A stretch of 59,370 nt of DNA from Enterococcus mundtii (GTDB lineage Bacteria > Bacillota > Bacilli > Lactobacillales > Enterococcaceae), in assembly GCF_013394305.1 (NCBI RefSeq), contig NZ_AP019812.1, positions 1-59,370 of the forward strand. The letters run 5' to 3'. Positions within the stretch are counted from its first letter, which is position 1, and the number at the start of each line of letters is the position of its first letter. A model generated the notes under the pieces. That model was given only the letters and a program-made list of their open reading frames with translations. It was not told the DNA's origin and made no database searches. The position numbers were made by a program, and so were the translations under genes. Below, piece after piece: positions 6,497 to 14,497 of the stretch.

Positions 6497-8224
6497 TTAG
6501 GTCATCAAGTGATTCCTCCTCAAATCCCCCTCTTCTGCCTCTATTTCTAGAGGTTCCACTTCAGATTCTTGCTCAAAATCATCAGCTATTTCAGGTAGTT
6601 CGCTTAACTCGTCTTCATCGAACGCTTCGTCGTAGTCGTCATACTCTTCTGGAAGGTCAAGCGCCTCATAATCTTCCTCAAATTCGTCTTCCTCCGCCCA
6701 ATCTTGTTCTGGTATATCAAGCGAATCTTCCTCGAGTTCTTCTAGTTCTGACGGCTCTTCTTCGTATTCAAAAGTCTCTGAATTTTCTTCCTCGTCTGAC
6801 TCCATCATAGTTGGATCTTCCTCCGTCAACCGATCATTCGACGTATGATCCTCCTGATCGGAATTGGAATTGGAATCTGAATCCTCAAACCCTTCAATTA
6901 ACGACCGTCCAACCTCATCAGAATTCATAGTTGATTGACGCCCAGTTAAATGATTCGCATTGTTTCCTTCCCCTTCTGACTCTGTCTCTGGATCTTCTGT
7001 TTCTGCTATTTTGTCTTCCGTTAACCCCTTCTCTCGGTCGCTTGTGTGTAATCCTGAATCAGGGATCGTCACATTTCCAGTTATACGACCACCAGTCACA
7101 AAGGATAAGATTTTCCCAGAATTTTTATAAAGCAGTGTAATAACAATAATTTTAACAATTAGCGCCAAAATACACGTAACAATATCGACGGTTCCAGCCA
7201 TACGAATAATCGAATAGTCAATCAATGTCATAATAAAATAAAACACAAACAAACCTAAAGAAATAAAGGCGCCACCTAAAAAGACCGCTAAAATCTTTCC
7301 TAACGCATTGAACAAGGAATTGCCAAATTGTGGGATCATACTTAACATGGAAACGATCGGCAGTAAGAATAACATACAAAAAATCAATAATTTTAGTAGA
7401 AATTTCGTAGCTGCAATTAATAAAAAGACCCCGCCAACAAAAATATTATTCACTAAGGAAAAAATGGAAATAAATAATTTATCCCAAATACTATCAGGTG
7501 TTAGATAAACATTTTTTTCGCTGGCATTTTCTACTAGTTCATTAATTTTGTTTATTTTATCTTCCTTCTTGTCTCCAGCGACTTCATTTTCTTTATACAA
7601 GAATTTTTCCTGTTCTTCGGTAATTTGGACGGTTCCAAAATTGATCATAGAATAGGGTTGTTCGATCGCCATCGTAAAATACGCTTCTCTAATGCGATCT
7701 ACGGACGATTTTTCCCCGACATTTATCGTCTCTTTCGCAATCTCACCATTTTCTCTAAATGTCGGTACCTTGACCGCTTTAACAAGTTGCGTTTCAAAAT
7801 CATCGGCTAAATGGTTAATGTCTTTCATATACTGTTCGCCATTGCTATAGATCACTGAGTTAATCCCAATAATACAAAAAAGTAAAAACATTTTCTTTAG
7901 CGCTTCATTCGGATTTTTGAACATAAATACACAAAAGATTGAAAAAATTGCCACTAAGAAAATTAATATCCCAACAGAACTAAACAATGAATTATACATG
8001 GCAATTATGGTTGTAAAAACCGAGCCGATTGTTTGATCAAACACATCATTCGATAAAAAAATCTGTAACCCCAAATCAAATACACGATAAATCCACGCAT
8101 TCGCAGTCAAAATAAAATTGATCAAACCGTTCATTGCTTGATAGAACGTTTCACTGGCGCTAAACCAAAAAGAACCTTTTGTGTACAGTAAGGAACGATA
8201 TGAATTAAGTGCATAATTTCCCAT
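6497..8224 (-). CDS. VirB6/TrbL-like channel protein (EF1877 family), tail frameshifted
   Basis: Polytopic inner-membrane channel subunit of the mating apparatus, equivalent to Tn916 Orf15/ICEBs1 ConG. The first 375 residues hold about seven hydrophobic segments (for example VGILIFLVAIFSIFCVFMF and GAFISLGLFVFYFIMTLI). From about residue 395 onward the chain is a very acidic, Glu/Asp/Ser-rich tail. The frame ends abruptly with GDLRRNHLMT after a five-G run, while the acidic coding character carries on in the -1 frame to 6207. It starts 12 nt downstream of the VirB4 gene. I take the intact product to end at 6207. Confidence 0.85.
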   Translation of the reverse strand: MGNYALNSYRSLLYTKGSFWFSASETFYQAMNGLINFILTANAWIYRVFDLGLQIFLSNDVFDQTIGSVFTTIIAMYNSLFSSVGILIFLVAIFSIFCVFMFKNPNEALKKMFLLFCIIGINSVIYSNGEQYMKDINHLADDFETQLVKAVKVPTFRENGEIAKETINVGEKSSVDRIREAYFTMAIEQPYSMINFGTVQITEEQEKFLYKENEVAGDKKEDKINKINELVENASEKNVYLTPDSIWDKLFISIFSLVNNIFVGGVFLLIAATKFLLKLLIFCMLFLLPIVSMLSMIPQFGNSLFNALGKILAVFLGGAFISLGLFVFYFIMTLIDYSIIRMAGTVDIVTCILALIVKIIVITLLYKNSGKILSFVTGGRITGNVTIPDSGLHTSDREKGLTEDKIAETEDPETESEGEGNNANHLTGRQSTMNSDEVGRSLIEGFEDSDSNSNSDQEDHTSNDRLTEEDPTMMESDEEENSETFEYEEEPSELEELEEDSLDIPEQDWAEEDEFEEDYEALDLPEEYDDYDEAFDEDELSELPEIADDFEQESEVEPLEIEAEEGDLRRNHLMT

Positions 8225-8235
8225 GTCATTCCTCC

Positions 8236-10740
8236 TTAACTAAACCGTTGTTCGGCATTTGAGCCACTGGTTTCTTTGACCGTTTGGAATAATTGAAGCA
8301 TTTCTGGAAAAAGAGCATGTACACTGATTTTTTGCACATTTCCATAAGGATCAAGCATCAAACACTGTCCTTTCTTCATACCAGATAACCACTCTTTATT
8401 TTTTTCTGAAACAGTCACCCCGACATGTTCCAAAATTTTATCTTCTTCTTTTGGTTCATTGAAAGCAAAAATAGTACCAAAATTTCCATGATCGTCTTCT
8501 TGGTTCACATCTGCAACTGACTGTGTAGAATAGATCAACATATTATTTTGTGACCGACCAACACGTTTCATTGCATTCAAGACTTTTCGACCGACAGGTG
8601 ACGTATTGAACAGCCATGCTTCTTCAAACACTTCAAACGTTTCTTCCTCTTCATTCATTGCACCGAATCGTTCACAAAACTTACCTAATGGCACCATTAA
8701 TGCTAAACTACTTTTTTCTGCCGTCGTATAAAAGCGTGGATCATCTGTTTCTTTTGGTACAGATAAACCTAAAACGCCTACAATCGTAATTCGATTAGTA
8801 AAACTTAACCCCTCCGTGTTTCCATTACTAAAACCTAAACGCAAGACACTACCAGCTACTTTTTCAGCTAATAAATCCCCTACTTGTTTCACTTCTTTTT
8901 CTTCATGCCCTTGAAGCTTTTCAATCACATTCATCATACCTACACGTTGACCTTGCGCTCGTTCTTCAATGGTTAAACGGATATTACGTGAAACTTCTGT
9001 TTGTGCTAAACGACTATCATCTAAATTGATAATTTGATAAATCATTGCTTCTGCAGTATCTTTTGCGTCTGTTCCTTTCAAAAACACAATAGGATCAAGA
9101 ACGCCCCAGTTTTCTTCTTTGTCAGGATCAAGTGCGACTAAATGAAAAGACCGAACGAGACGATAAAGATAGGGATATTTCTTTTGATTTTCTTTTTTGG
9201 CTAGGAAAGCCTTTATTTGTTTATTTTTTTCTGTCTTCGGATCAATAAATAACCCTTTGACGTCTAACATTGCCATATACATGAATAATAAACTGACTAA
9301 GAAGGATTTTCCTTGTCCAGTTTCACCAGTAACGACTTGGTGTAATGAAGCAGTTTTCATTGCCTCATTATATTTATTGGCGACAAAAGGATTAGATAAA
9401 ATAATATTACGACTTCCTCGAATCGCACTTTGCAATGTACTGGCAGGTGTTAAATGGGGATCAACACGCCCTAAATACCAACCAGTATGATAGCCCACAC
9501 GTTGATTGATCGCTAATAAATTTTCGCAAAAGCCTGCTACAGTCGTTGTTTGAACCCATTTCTTATCAGCTGTTTTTAAGCTCTCACCCATCATAAACTT
9601 GTAAAATAAATAAACTTGTTGGAATTGCGCACGAGAAATCTTGATTTTTCGTGCTTTAAATAAAGAAATAATCATTCCTACACGTTTTCGACACTCTTTC
9701 TCATCTTTGGCATATACGACAATCCCACCTAACCAATCGACAATTTCTTTTTCAGCGTTTAATTGCTCTTGCAAATTTCCAACGACTTTCCGACTATCTG
9801 AAATTTCTCGACCTTCTGCGTTTCCTACTGCTCGACTCTCTCGAACCACATTCTTTAAACGTAAAGAAGAACGATTCGCCTTCCCTTCCATGCCTAAAGC
9901 GCCCTTAGTTTGCGTGAAATTCAATTTAAAACGAAGTTCCACCGGAAATGGCAAGGTCTGTACAATCTCCGCTACGTGCATGTAAGAGACTTCTAAAGGG
10001 GTATCAGAAATAGGCAACACCGCAATCGCGCTCTCACCTTCAATACTTTTTAATTTCAATACACCTGCTCGACTGCTTGGATCAATTTCAGAATCAGTAA
10101 TATTTTCCAATGTATCATTGGCATACTCCTCTTCTAATGTATGGGGCATATTCCGAATAAAGTTCAGTCGGTTCAAGTACTTCATTTCTTCTTCATTTAA
10201 TGGTTTTCCTTGAAACAAATTCATTTTCCGTCTGATTAATAATTCAGCTTCTCGATAAGCTAGAAATTCTTTTTCGCCGACAACAACGTCATACCCTAGT
10301 TGTGTCACCACATTGGTACGGAATTTTTCATACGTTTTTTTCATTCCGTCTTTAAACGAATCAATCAATTCATTGGATTTCAATGGAACCCCAATAATCC
10401 AATCATAGGTATAAATCAATCCCATTTCATGTTCCAAACGTTTAATCGTATTTTTTGCATAGTATCTAGCTACCTCTGGTAAATCCTTACAAAACGAATC
10501 CGACAATTCTTCAAATCGTTCTTCTAATGTCATATCTTTTGGTACCATAAAAATATCGACATTTCCACTTTCCTTTAGCTCACCTATCAAGTGTCGAAAT
10601 TTTGCCTTTACTTCTTCTTTCTTTTTATCTGCTGTCACTGGCATACTGACAGATTGAATACGATAATATGCCCATATTTCATTATCTTTTGTATACATCA
10701 TATTCTCGTATACATGCTTTAATGGTATTGCTAATTTCAC
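8236..10740 (-). CDS. VirB4-type conjugation ATPase (Tn916 Orf16/ConE-like)
   Basis: ATPase that powers assembly of, and transfer through, the type IV secretion channel at the membrane. The 834-residue product has an N-terminal VirB4 domain (about 1-400) and a C-terminal P-loop domain with Walker A GETGQGKS at 472-479, Walker B EVFEEAW at 703-709 and the following IYSTQS motif at 735-740. Length and motif order match the Tn916 Orf16/ICEBs1 ConE class. It lies between the TcpE-like and VirB6-like genes, the standard order of this family of conjugation modules. Confidence 0.92.
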   Translation of the reverse strand: MKLAIPLKHVYENMMYTKDNEIWAYYRIQSVSMPVTADKKKEEVKAKFRHLIGELKESGNVDIFMVPKDMTLEERFEELSDSFCKDLPEVARYYAKNTIKRLEHEMGLIYTYDWIIGVPLKSNELIDSFKDGMKKTYEKFRTNVVTQLGYDVVVGEKEFLAYREAELLIRRKMNLFQGKPLNEEEMKYLNRLNFIRNMPHTLEEEYANDTLENITDSEIDPSSRAGVLKLKSIEGESAIAVLPISDTPLEVSYMHVAEIVQTLPFPVELRFKLNFTQTKGALGMEGKANRSSLRLKNVVRESRAVGNAEGREISDSRKVVGNLQEQLNAEKEIVDWLGGIVVYAKDEKECRKRVGMIISLFKARKIKISRAQFQQVYLFYKFMMGESLKTADKKWVQTTTVAGFCENLLAINQRVGYHTGWYLGRVDPHLTPASTLQSAIRGSRNIILSNPFVANKYNEAMKTASLHQVVTGETGQGKSFLVSLLFMYMAMLDVKGLFIDPKTEKNKQIKAFLAKKENQKKYPYLYRLVRSFHLVALDPDKEENWGVLDPIVFLKGTDAKDTAEAMIYQIINLDDSRLAQTEVSRNIRLTIEERAQGQRVGMMNVIEKLQGHEEKEVKQVGDLLAEKVAGSVLRLGFSNGNTEGLSFTNRITIVGVLGLSVPKETDDPRFYTTAEKSSLALMVPLGKFCERFGAMNEEEETFEVFEEAWLFNTSPVGRKVLNAMKRVGRSQNNMLIYSTQSVADVNQEDDHGNFGTIFAFNEPKEEDKILEHVGVTVSEKNKEWLSGMKKGQCLMLDPYGNVQKISVHALFPEMLQLFQTVKETSGSNAEQRFS

Positions 10741-10773
10741 AAGATCCCTCCAAAAAAGCTAGGAGAATTTCTC

Positions 10774-11169
10774 CTAGCCCATTTTTTCAAATTGTATTTT
10801 TTCATCTACTTCTGCTCGATACTTTTTATCCTGATAAATTCTTTTAGGAATTAACTTATATTGAAGAATATAGCTCACAGAATCCCATAGATAATGATAA
10901 ATTTTCAAACCGTCTGGCTCAACGCTATCGTACATCATCGTGACACTGATTGGGATCAACGCATAACAAGCTAAATCAAGCCCCGGTATCACACGTAACA
11001 TGATCATCAGCGGTTTAAATATGGTAAAAAGAGAAAGCAGTGTTAAGGCAAACACCGCAATCTTTGTTACTTTTATCGGATTTTCTAATGAGAATTTTTT
11101 TGTCAATTTTTGTACCATATAAGGAACATTTAGTGCTTTTTTATAGTTATATAGATTCTTACGTTTCAT
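10774..11169 (-). CDS. TcpE-family membrane protein
   Basis: 131-residue membrane protein of the mating channel. It has two adjacent transmembrane helices (about 36-85: IAVFALTLLSLFTIF and LACYALIPISVTMMY), then an amphipathic region with the aromatic stretch HYLWDSVSYILQYKLIPKR, typical of TcpE/ICEBs1 ConD proteins, which are VirB3-like neighbours of VirB4. It starts 3 nt after the upstream TcpD-like gene and is followed 33 nt later by the VirB4 gene. Confidence 0.8.
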   Translation of the reverse strand: MKRKNLYNYKKALNVPYMVQKLTKKFSLENPIKVTKIAVFALTLLSLFTIFKPLMIMLRVIPGLDLACYALIPISVTMMYDSVEPDGLKIYHYLWDSVSYILQYKLIPKRIYQDKKYRAEVDEKIQFEKMG

Positions 11170-11172
11170 GGC

Positions 11173-11448
11173 TTACCCACCAAAAATTGGTTTAAATAAA
11201 TGACCGATAGAATCGAAGATAACCACTGGATCACTGGCTAAGAACCAAATAAACGCCCCTACAACAACGGTTGATACCATCATGCCAATCTTTTGCTTAA
11301 AGATAAAGTAACAACATAAGGCTAACACAATAATCCCTAATGCTGTTTTCATTTCTCCGGTAAACCATACTTTGGTATCCCCTAACGTTGGTTTGGCTGC
11401 TGCTAGATAAAAACTCGTTGATAAATTTACAAAACTGGTTGATAACAT
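11173..11448 (-). CDS. TcpD-family small membrane protein
   Basis: 91-residue protein with two hydrophobic helices (ALGIIVLALCCYFIF and VSTVVVGAFIWFLA) after an N-terminal segment, as in TcpD/ICEBs1 ConC proteins of the conjugation channel. Its gene is squeezed between the TcpC-like gene (1 nt gap) and the TcpE-like gene (3 nt gap), so the three are translationally coupled. Assignment depends on size, topology and position. Confidence 0.7.
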   Translation of the reverse strand: MLSTSFVNLSTSFYLAAAKPTLGDTKVWFTGEMKTALGIIVLALCCYFIFKQKIGMMVSTVVVGAFIWFLASDPVVIFDSIGHLFKPIFGG

Positions 11449-11449
11449 A

Positions 11450-13009
11450 TTAATTTAGTCCTCCTAAATAATGATTCATTTTTATAATTTTGTATTGATC
11501 GCCTGCTTTTGAAATTTCAAAAGAGAAGTCTTCTTGGTGTAATGCACTTGTGGCATTTTCTTTAAAGGTCGCTCGAACATAGCCATGAATCGAACCTTCT
11601 GACTCATAGTATTCAGAAGAATCAATCGATTCTAAAGTATACGCTTCGCCCATCGATTCCACATCGTTCATCATGTATTCAAGTTCTGCCTCTGTTCCAC
11701 TAGCATATTTTTTTAGAAATAATTCGCAAAAATCATTTACATTTGTATGATCAGTATCTGTTAATTTGTTTCCTTCTTCTTCTACTTCAATACCAGAAAA
11801 GCCTGTTTTAAAACTTTCATTTTTAGAAATGGAAGGTAAAGAAACTAAACTAAATTTTCCGTTGTTTTCAACTAAATGCACGACATATACGGATTGATCT
11901 TTGATTTTTTCATCTGCTTGTTCTGTCATTGTCACAACTCGATACTTAGCATGAATGATTTTATCGGTCGTATCCACATCAATAAGTTCTGACGAAATAA
12001 ACTCACGATTGACCGTACTACTCTCTAATTTTAATGAGACATTATCTGCAAAATAAGATTTTAATGCTTCATTTCTAGTACTCATTTCTACACTATTTGT
12101 CGATAAAGGAATGTACGTTTCAAAAAATTCTTGCATATAAAAATTCATTCGATAAATGGACGAATAATTGGATTCATTTGAACCAGCGAATTCTTTAGGA
12201 AGTTGAGTAACACTCGCCTGTACCTTATCGACACGAGAACTTAACCCTAACGTACGTGTGAAACCAAGCACACTGATACTAACCAATAAAACTAAACTAG
12301 CTAAAAATAAACGATTAAATGTTTTAGCTTGCATTGGTTTTAAAGACTGTTTCCCAGTCTTATCTTTTTTAAAGAATTTTTTTGGCTTAGACTCTAATGC
12401 AACAGTGGAAAACTGTTCCTCATTTGATACATTCGAATCGTTGTCAATCTCCTGTTTTTCTTCTGTTTCTTCTTTACCCTCATTCTCAGGAATCTGTTCC
12501 TGTTTCAGTACTTCCTGTTTTTCTGGGACTTCTTGTTCTTCTTGTTTTTCTTGTTCTTCCTGATCAATTTGACTTATTAAAATTTTTCTATGAATAAAAT
12601 CAATACGTTCAATTGCTTGTTGATTGTAATAATGCTCGCCTTCTTCATCAATCAATACAATTTCTCGTTCATTTACGTAATAAAATTCATTTAAAATTTG
12701 TTCACGTGAAATAGTCGAATCATACGCATAATATTCTTTTTCATAAATTTCATTATTTAACCGAACGGTAATTTTATAACTATCTGTCCGATCACCTTTC
12801 ACAAGATAAATTTTAGATTCTTCTTTTTTTGCACTTTTTGGTGTTTCTAATTCTCTAAAATGCACTGGCTGTCGATTTTCTTCCTCCTCTCTTTTTTCCT
12901 GTTCCGTTGCTTTTGTCTTTTTTTGCTGTAAAAAATGAGCTAATACATACCCAGCCACTCCAATAACTACAACAAGACAAACAATAAATAAAACTATTTG
13001 TAACGCCAC
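11450..13009 (-). CDS. TcpC/VirB8-like conjugation protein with extended N-terminus
   Basis: Bitopic channel protein related to Tn916 Orf13/ICEBs1 ConB (TcpC family). The 519-residue product is longer than usual. It has an extra N-terminal membrane helix (4-26), a cytosolic insert of about 200 residues with a Gln/Glu-rich coiled stretch (EEQEKQEEQEVPEKQE), then the canonical membrane helix (LASLVLLVSISVLGF, about 234-250) and an extracellular part with two NTF2-like TcpC domains. The start is GTG, with GGGGTG just upstream. It is the first gene of the channel block, after the XRE regulator. Confidence 0.82.
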   Translation of the reverse strand: MALQIVLFIVCLVVVIGVAGYVLAHFLQQKKTKATEQEKREEEENRQPVHFRELETPKSAKKEESKIYLVKGDRTDSYKITVRLNNEIYEKEYYAYDSTISREQILNEFYYVNEREIVLIDEEGEHYYNQQAIERIDFIHRKILISQIDQEEQEKQEEQEVPEKQEVLKQEQIPENEGKEETEEKQEIDNDSNVSNEEQFSTVALESKPKKFFKKDKTGKQSLKPMQAKTFNRLFLASLVLLVSISVLGFTRTLGLSSRVDKVQASVTQLPKEFAGSNESNYSSIYRMNFYMQEFFETYIPLSTNSVEMSTRNEALKSYFADNVSLKLESSTVNREFISSELIDVDTTDKIIHAKYRVVTMTEQADEKIKDQSVYVVHLVENNGKFSLVSLPSISKNESFKTGFSGIEVEEEGNKLTDTDHTNVNDFCELFLKKYASGTEAELEYMMNDVESMGEAYTLESIDSSEYYESEGSIHGYVRATFKENATSALHQEDFSFEISKAGDQYKIIKMNHYLGGLN

Positions 13010-13096
13010 ATCAACACCCCTTTCTTTAAGTTTTGCTCATCTTGACCCACAATGGCTTTTGCTTCAATTCAGCTATTAGCCATTGCTGTTTGGCTC

Positions 13097-13330
13097 TTAT
13101 TCTGTGAAAAAATAATCTAGTGATACATCAAAAAAATTAGCAAGTTTTAACACACGTTTAACATTTGGTAACGTCGTTCCTGCTTCATAACTGCGAATGC
13201 TTGCCGTTGATACCCCAGCCAATAAAGCAATTTGTTCTACGACCAATTCACGTTCTTCTCTGATTTTTTTTAAATTTTTTGAGAAAAGCTCTGCTTTTAA
13301 TTTGTCTTCCTCATAACTAAAACGAAACAT
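13097..13330 (-). CDS. Small XRE-family DNA-binding protein
   Basis: 77-residue Cro/CI-type helix-turn-helix protein. The HTH lies at about 25-48 (EQIALLAGVSTASIRSYEAG), followed by TLPNVKRVLKLANFFDVSLDYFF, a typical end of XRE domains. It overlaps the end of the preceding 132-aa gene by 14 nt, so the two are coupled. It probably regulates the tra operon or the adhesin genes around it; Tn916 has no gene at this position. Target unknown. Confidence 0.85.
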   Translation of the reverse strand: MFRFSYEEDKLKAELFSKNLKKIREERELVVEQIALLAGVSTASIRSYEAGTTLPNVKRVLKLANFFDVSLDYFFTE

Positions 13331-13715
13331 GTTCTTTCTCCTTTTCTAAAAAACTGAATTTAGTCAAACGCTGTAGTAATTCTTTTCTACTTACATTTTG
13401 GCAATAAATTTTAATGTCATTTGGTTCTGATTTACCAAAATATCGTACTTTGTAAAAATCGTAACGATAACCTAATGAAAGTCCTGTTTCGCTGTACATT
13501 ACTGTACCTTCAATCATCAAGCTAGTTGTCTTTGATAATTTTCGTTCATAAAGCACTGGCACCCTTGGCGTAAAGGGTAGATCATTGCGTTTTGTCCACT
13601 CACACACTTTTAAATAGTCTTCTCGATCTTTTGGAGTTGGACTGCTAACAAATGAACAAAATCCATACTTATTTTTTAAAATAGTATTTAAAGGTGGGCT
13701 AAACGACCGTTTCAC
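13317..13715 (-). CDS. Unknown 132-aa protein between sortase and XRE regulator
   Basis: I do not recognise this protein. It has no signal peptide or membrane helix, is basic and rich in aromatic residues, and ends with LLQRLTKFSFLEKEKEHVSF. Its start overlaps the sortase stop by 4 nt and its end overlaps the XRE gene by 14 nt, so all three are one translational unit. A partner or ligand-sensing subunit of the small HTH protein is possible but is only inference from coupling. Confidence 0.6.
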   Translation of the reverse strand: MKRSFSPPLNTILKNKYGFCSFVSSPTPKDREDYLKVCEWTKRNDLPFTPRVPVLYERKLSKTTSLMIEGTVMYSETGLSLGYRYDFYKVRYFGKSEPNDIKIYCQNVSRKELLQRLTKFSFLEKEKEHVSF

Positions 13716-14497
13716 TCTACCAATTCTCCTTGAACGATTACTCGATTATCTGTTGTTTGAACAGTTTGACAAGTAATTAGGGTAATCGTTGGTTTTCGAG
13801 TTAAATTTAATTTCTCTGTATTTCTGAAATCGACAACCTCATTTGAAATCACTTGATAATGATAGGTTTTTCCTTGTTTATCTTTTAAATAGATATCCTC
13901 ACCCTCTTTTAATTGATAAATAGACGTAAACATACTTCCTTCAACCCCCATGTTATGAGAAGCCAGTGCATAGTTTCCACGCCCCATTATCGGATTAGCT
14001 AATAAAGTTGTCGCTCCATAAAGCATTTTTTGATACGTTGTTCCTTCTAAAATAGATAATTTCAATTGAATCGTTGGGATTTCAATTCCACCAACTACTT
14101 GATCAGACATACCCTCACGATTACTTTGCGCATGATTAATTTCTTCAAGTGTTGGACGCTCCATTTCAGAAAAATCTTCATTACCTGCGGAATCAAGCTG
14201 ACTTGTATTCGTCAATTTGGATTCTTTTGTCGATGGAGTACTACTTTCCTTAGACGCAGTCTCGCTCTTCTTGCTTATCCCCGATTCAGTGATTTCTTCT
14301 TCATAAATAGAACTATCTGATAAATCGTTCCTTCGACTTTCTTCTATAAAGCTTGTATCACTCGGTTTAATTTCCCTTTCTTTTCCTGCTGAATGGTCAA
14401 TACTGATATGAATGATAAAAAAAATCATATAAGAAAGAGCAATCAGACCGATTCCAATTGCTCCAAATAAATGTTTTTTTTTAGTTGTTTCTCTCAT
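13712..14497 (-). CDS. Class A-like sortase dedicated to the tra-operon adhesin
   Basis: Membrane-bound transpeptidase that attaches surface proteins to the cell wall. There is an N-terminal anchor at 10-30, a Ser/Glu-rich linker to about 125 and a sortase domain from 135 to the end. The catalytic residues are visible: His181 (ALASHNM), Cys243 (TLITC) and Arg252 (NRVIV). The TLxTC signature is that of classes A/B/C. It overlaps the 3' end of the adhesin gene by 17 nt; that adhesin ends in an unusual LPPTA sorting motif, so this is probably its cognate enzyme. Confidence 0.92.
   Translation of the reverse strand: MRETTKKKHLFGAIGIGLIALSYMIFFIIHISIDHSAGKEREIKPSDTSFIEESRRNDLSDSSIYEEEITESGISKKSETASKESSTPSTKESKLTNTSQLDSAGNEDFSEMERPTLEEINHAQSNREGMSDQVVGGIEIPTIQLKLSILEGTTYQKMLYGATTLLANPIMGRGNYALASHNMGVEGSMFTSIYQLKEGEDIYLKDKQGKTYHYQVISNEVVDFRNTEKLNLTRKPTITLITCQTVQTTDNRVIVQGELVE

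Noticed and set aside
6448-6810. 120-codon plus-strand frame opposite the VirB6-like tail
   Set aside because: Shadow of the acidic Glu/Asp codons; low-complexity product.
7308-7508. 66-codon plus-strand frame opposite the VirB6-like gene
   Set aside because: Antisense shadow of membrane-helix codons in a well-supported gene.
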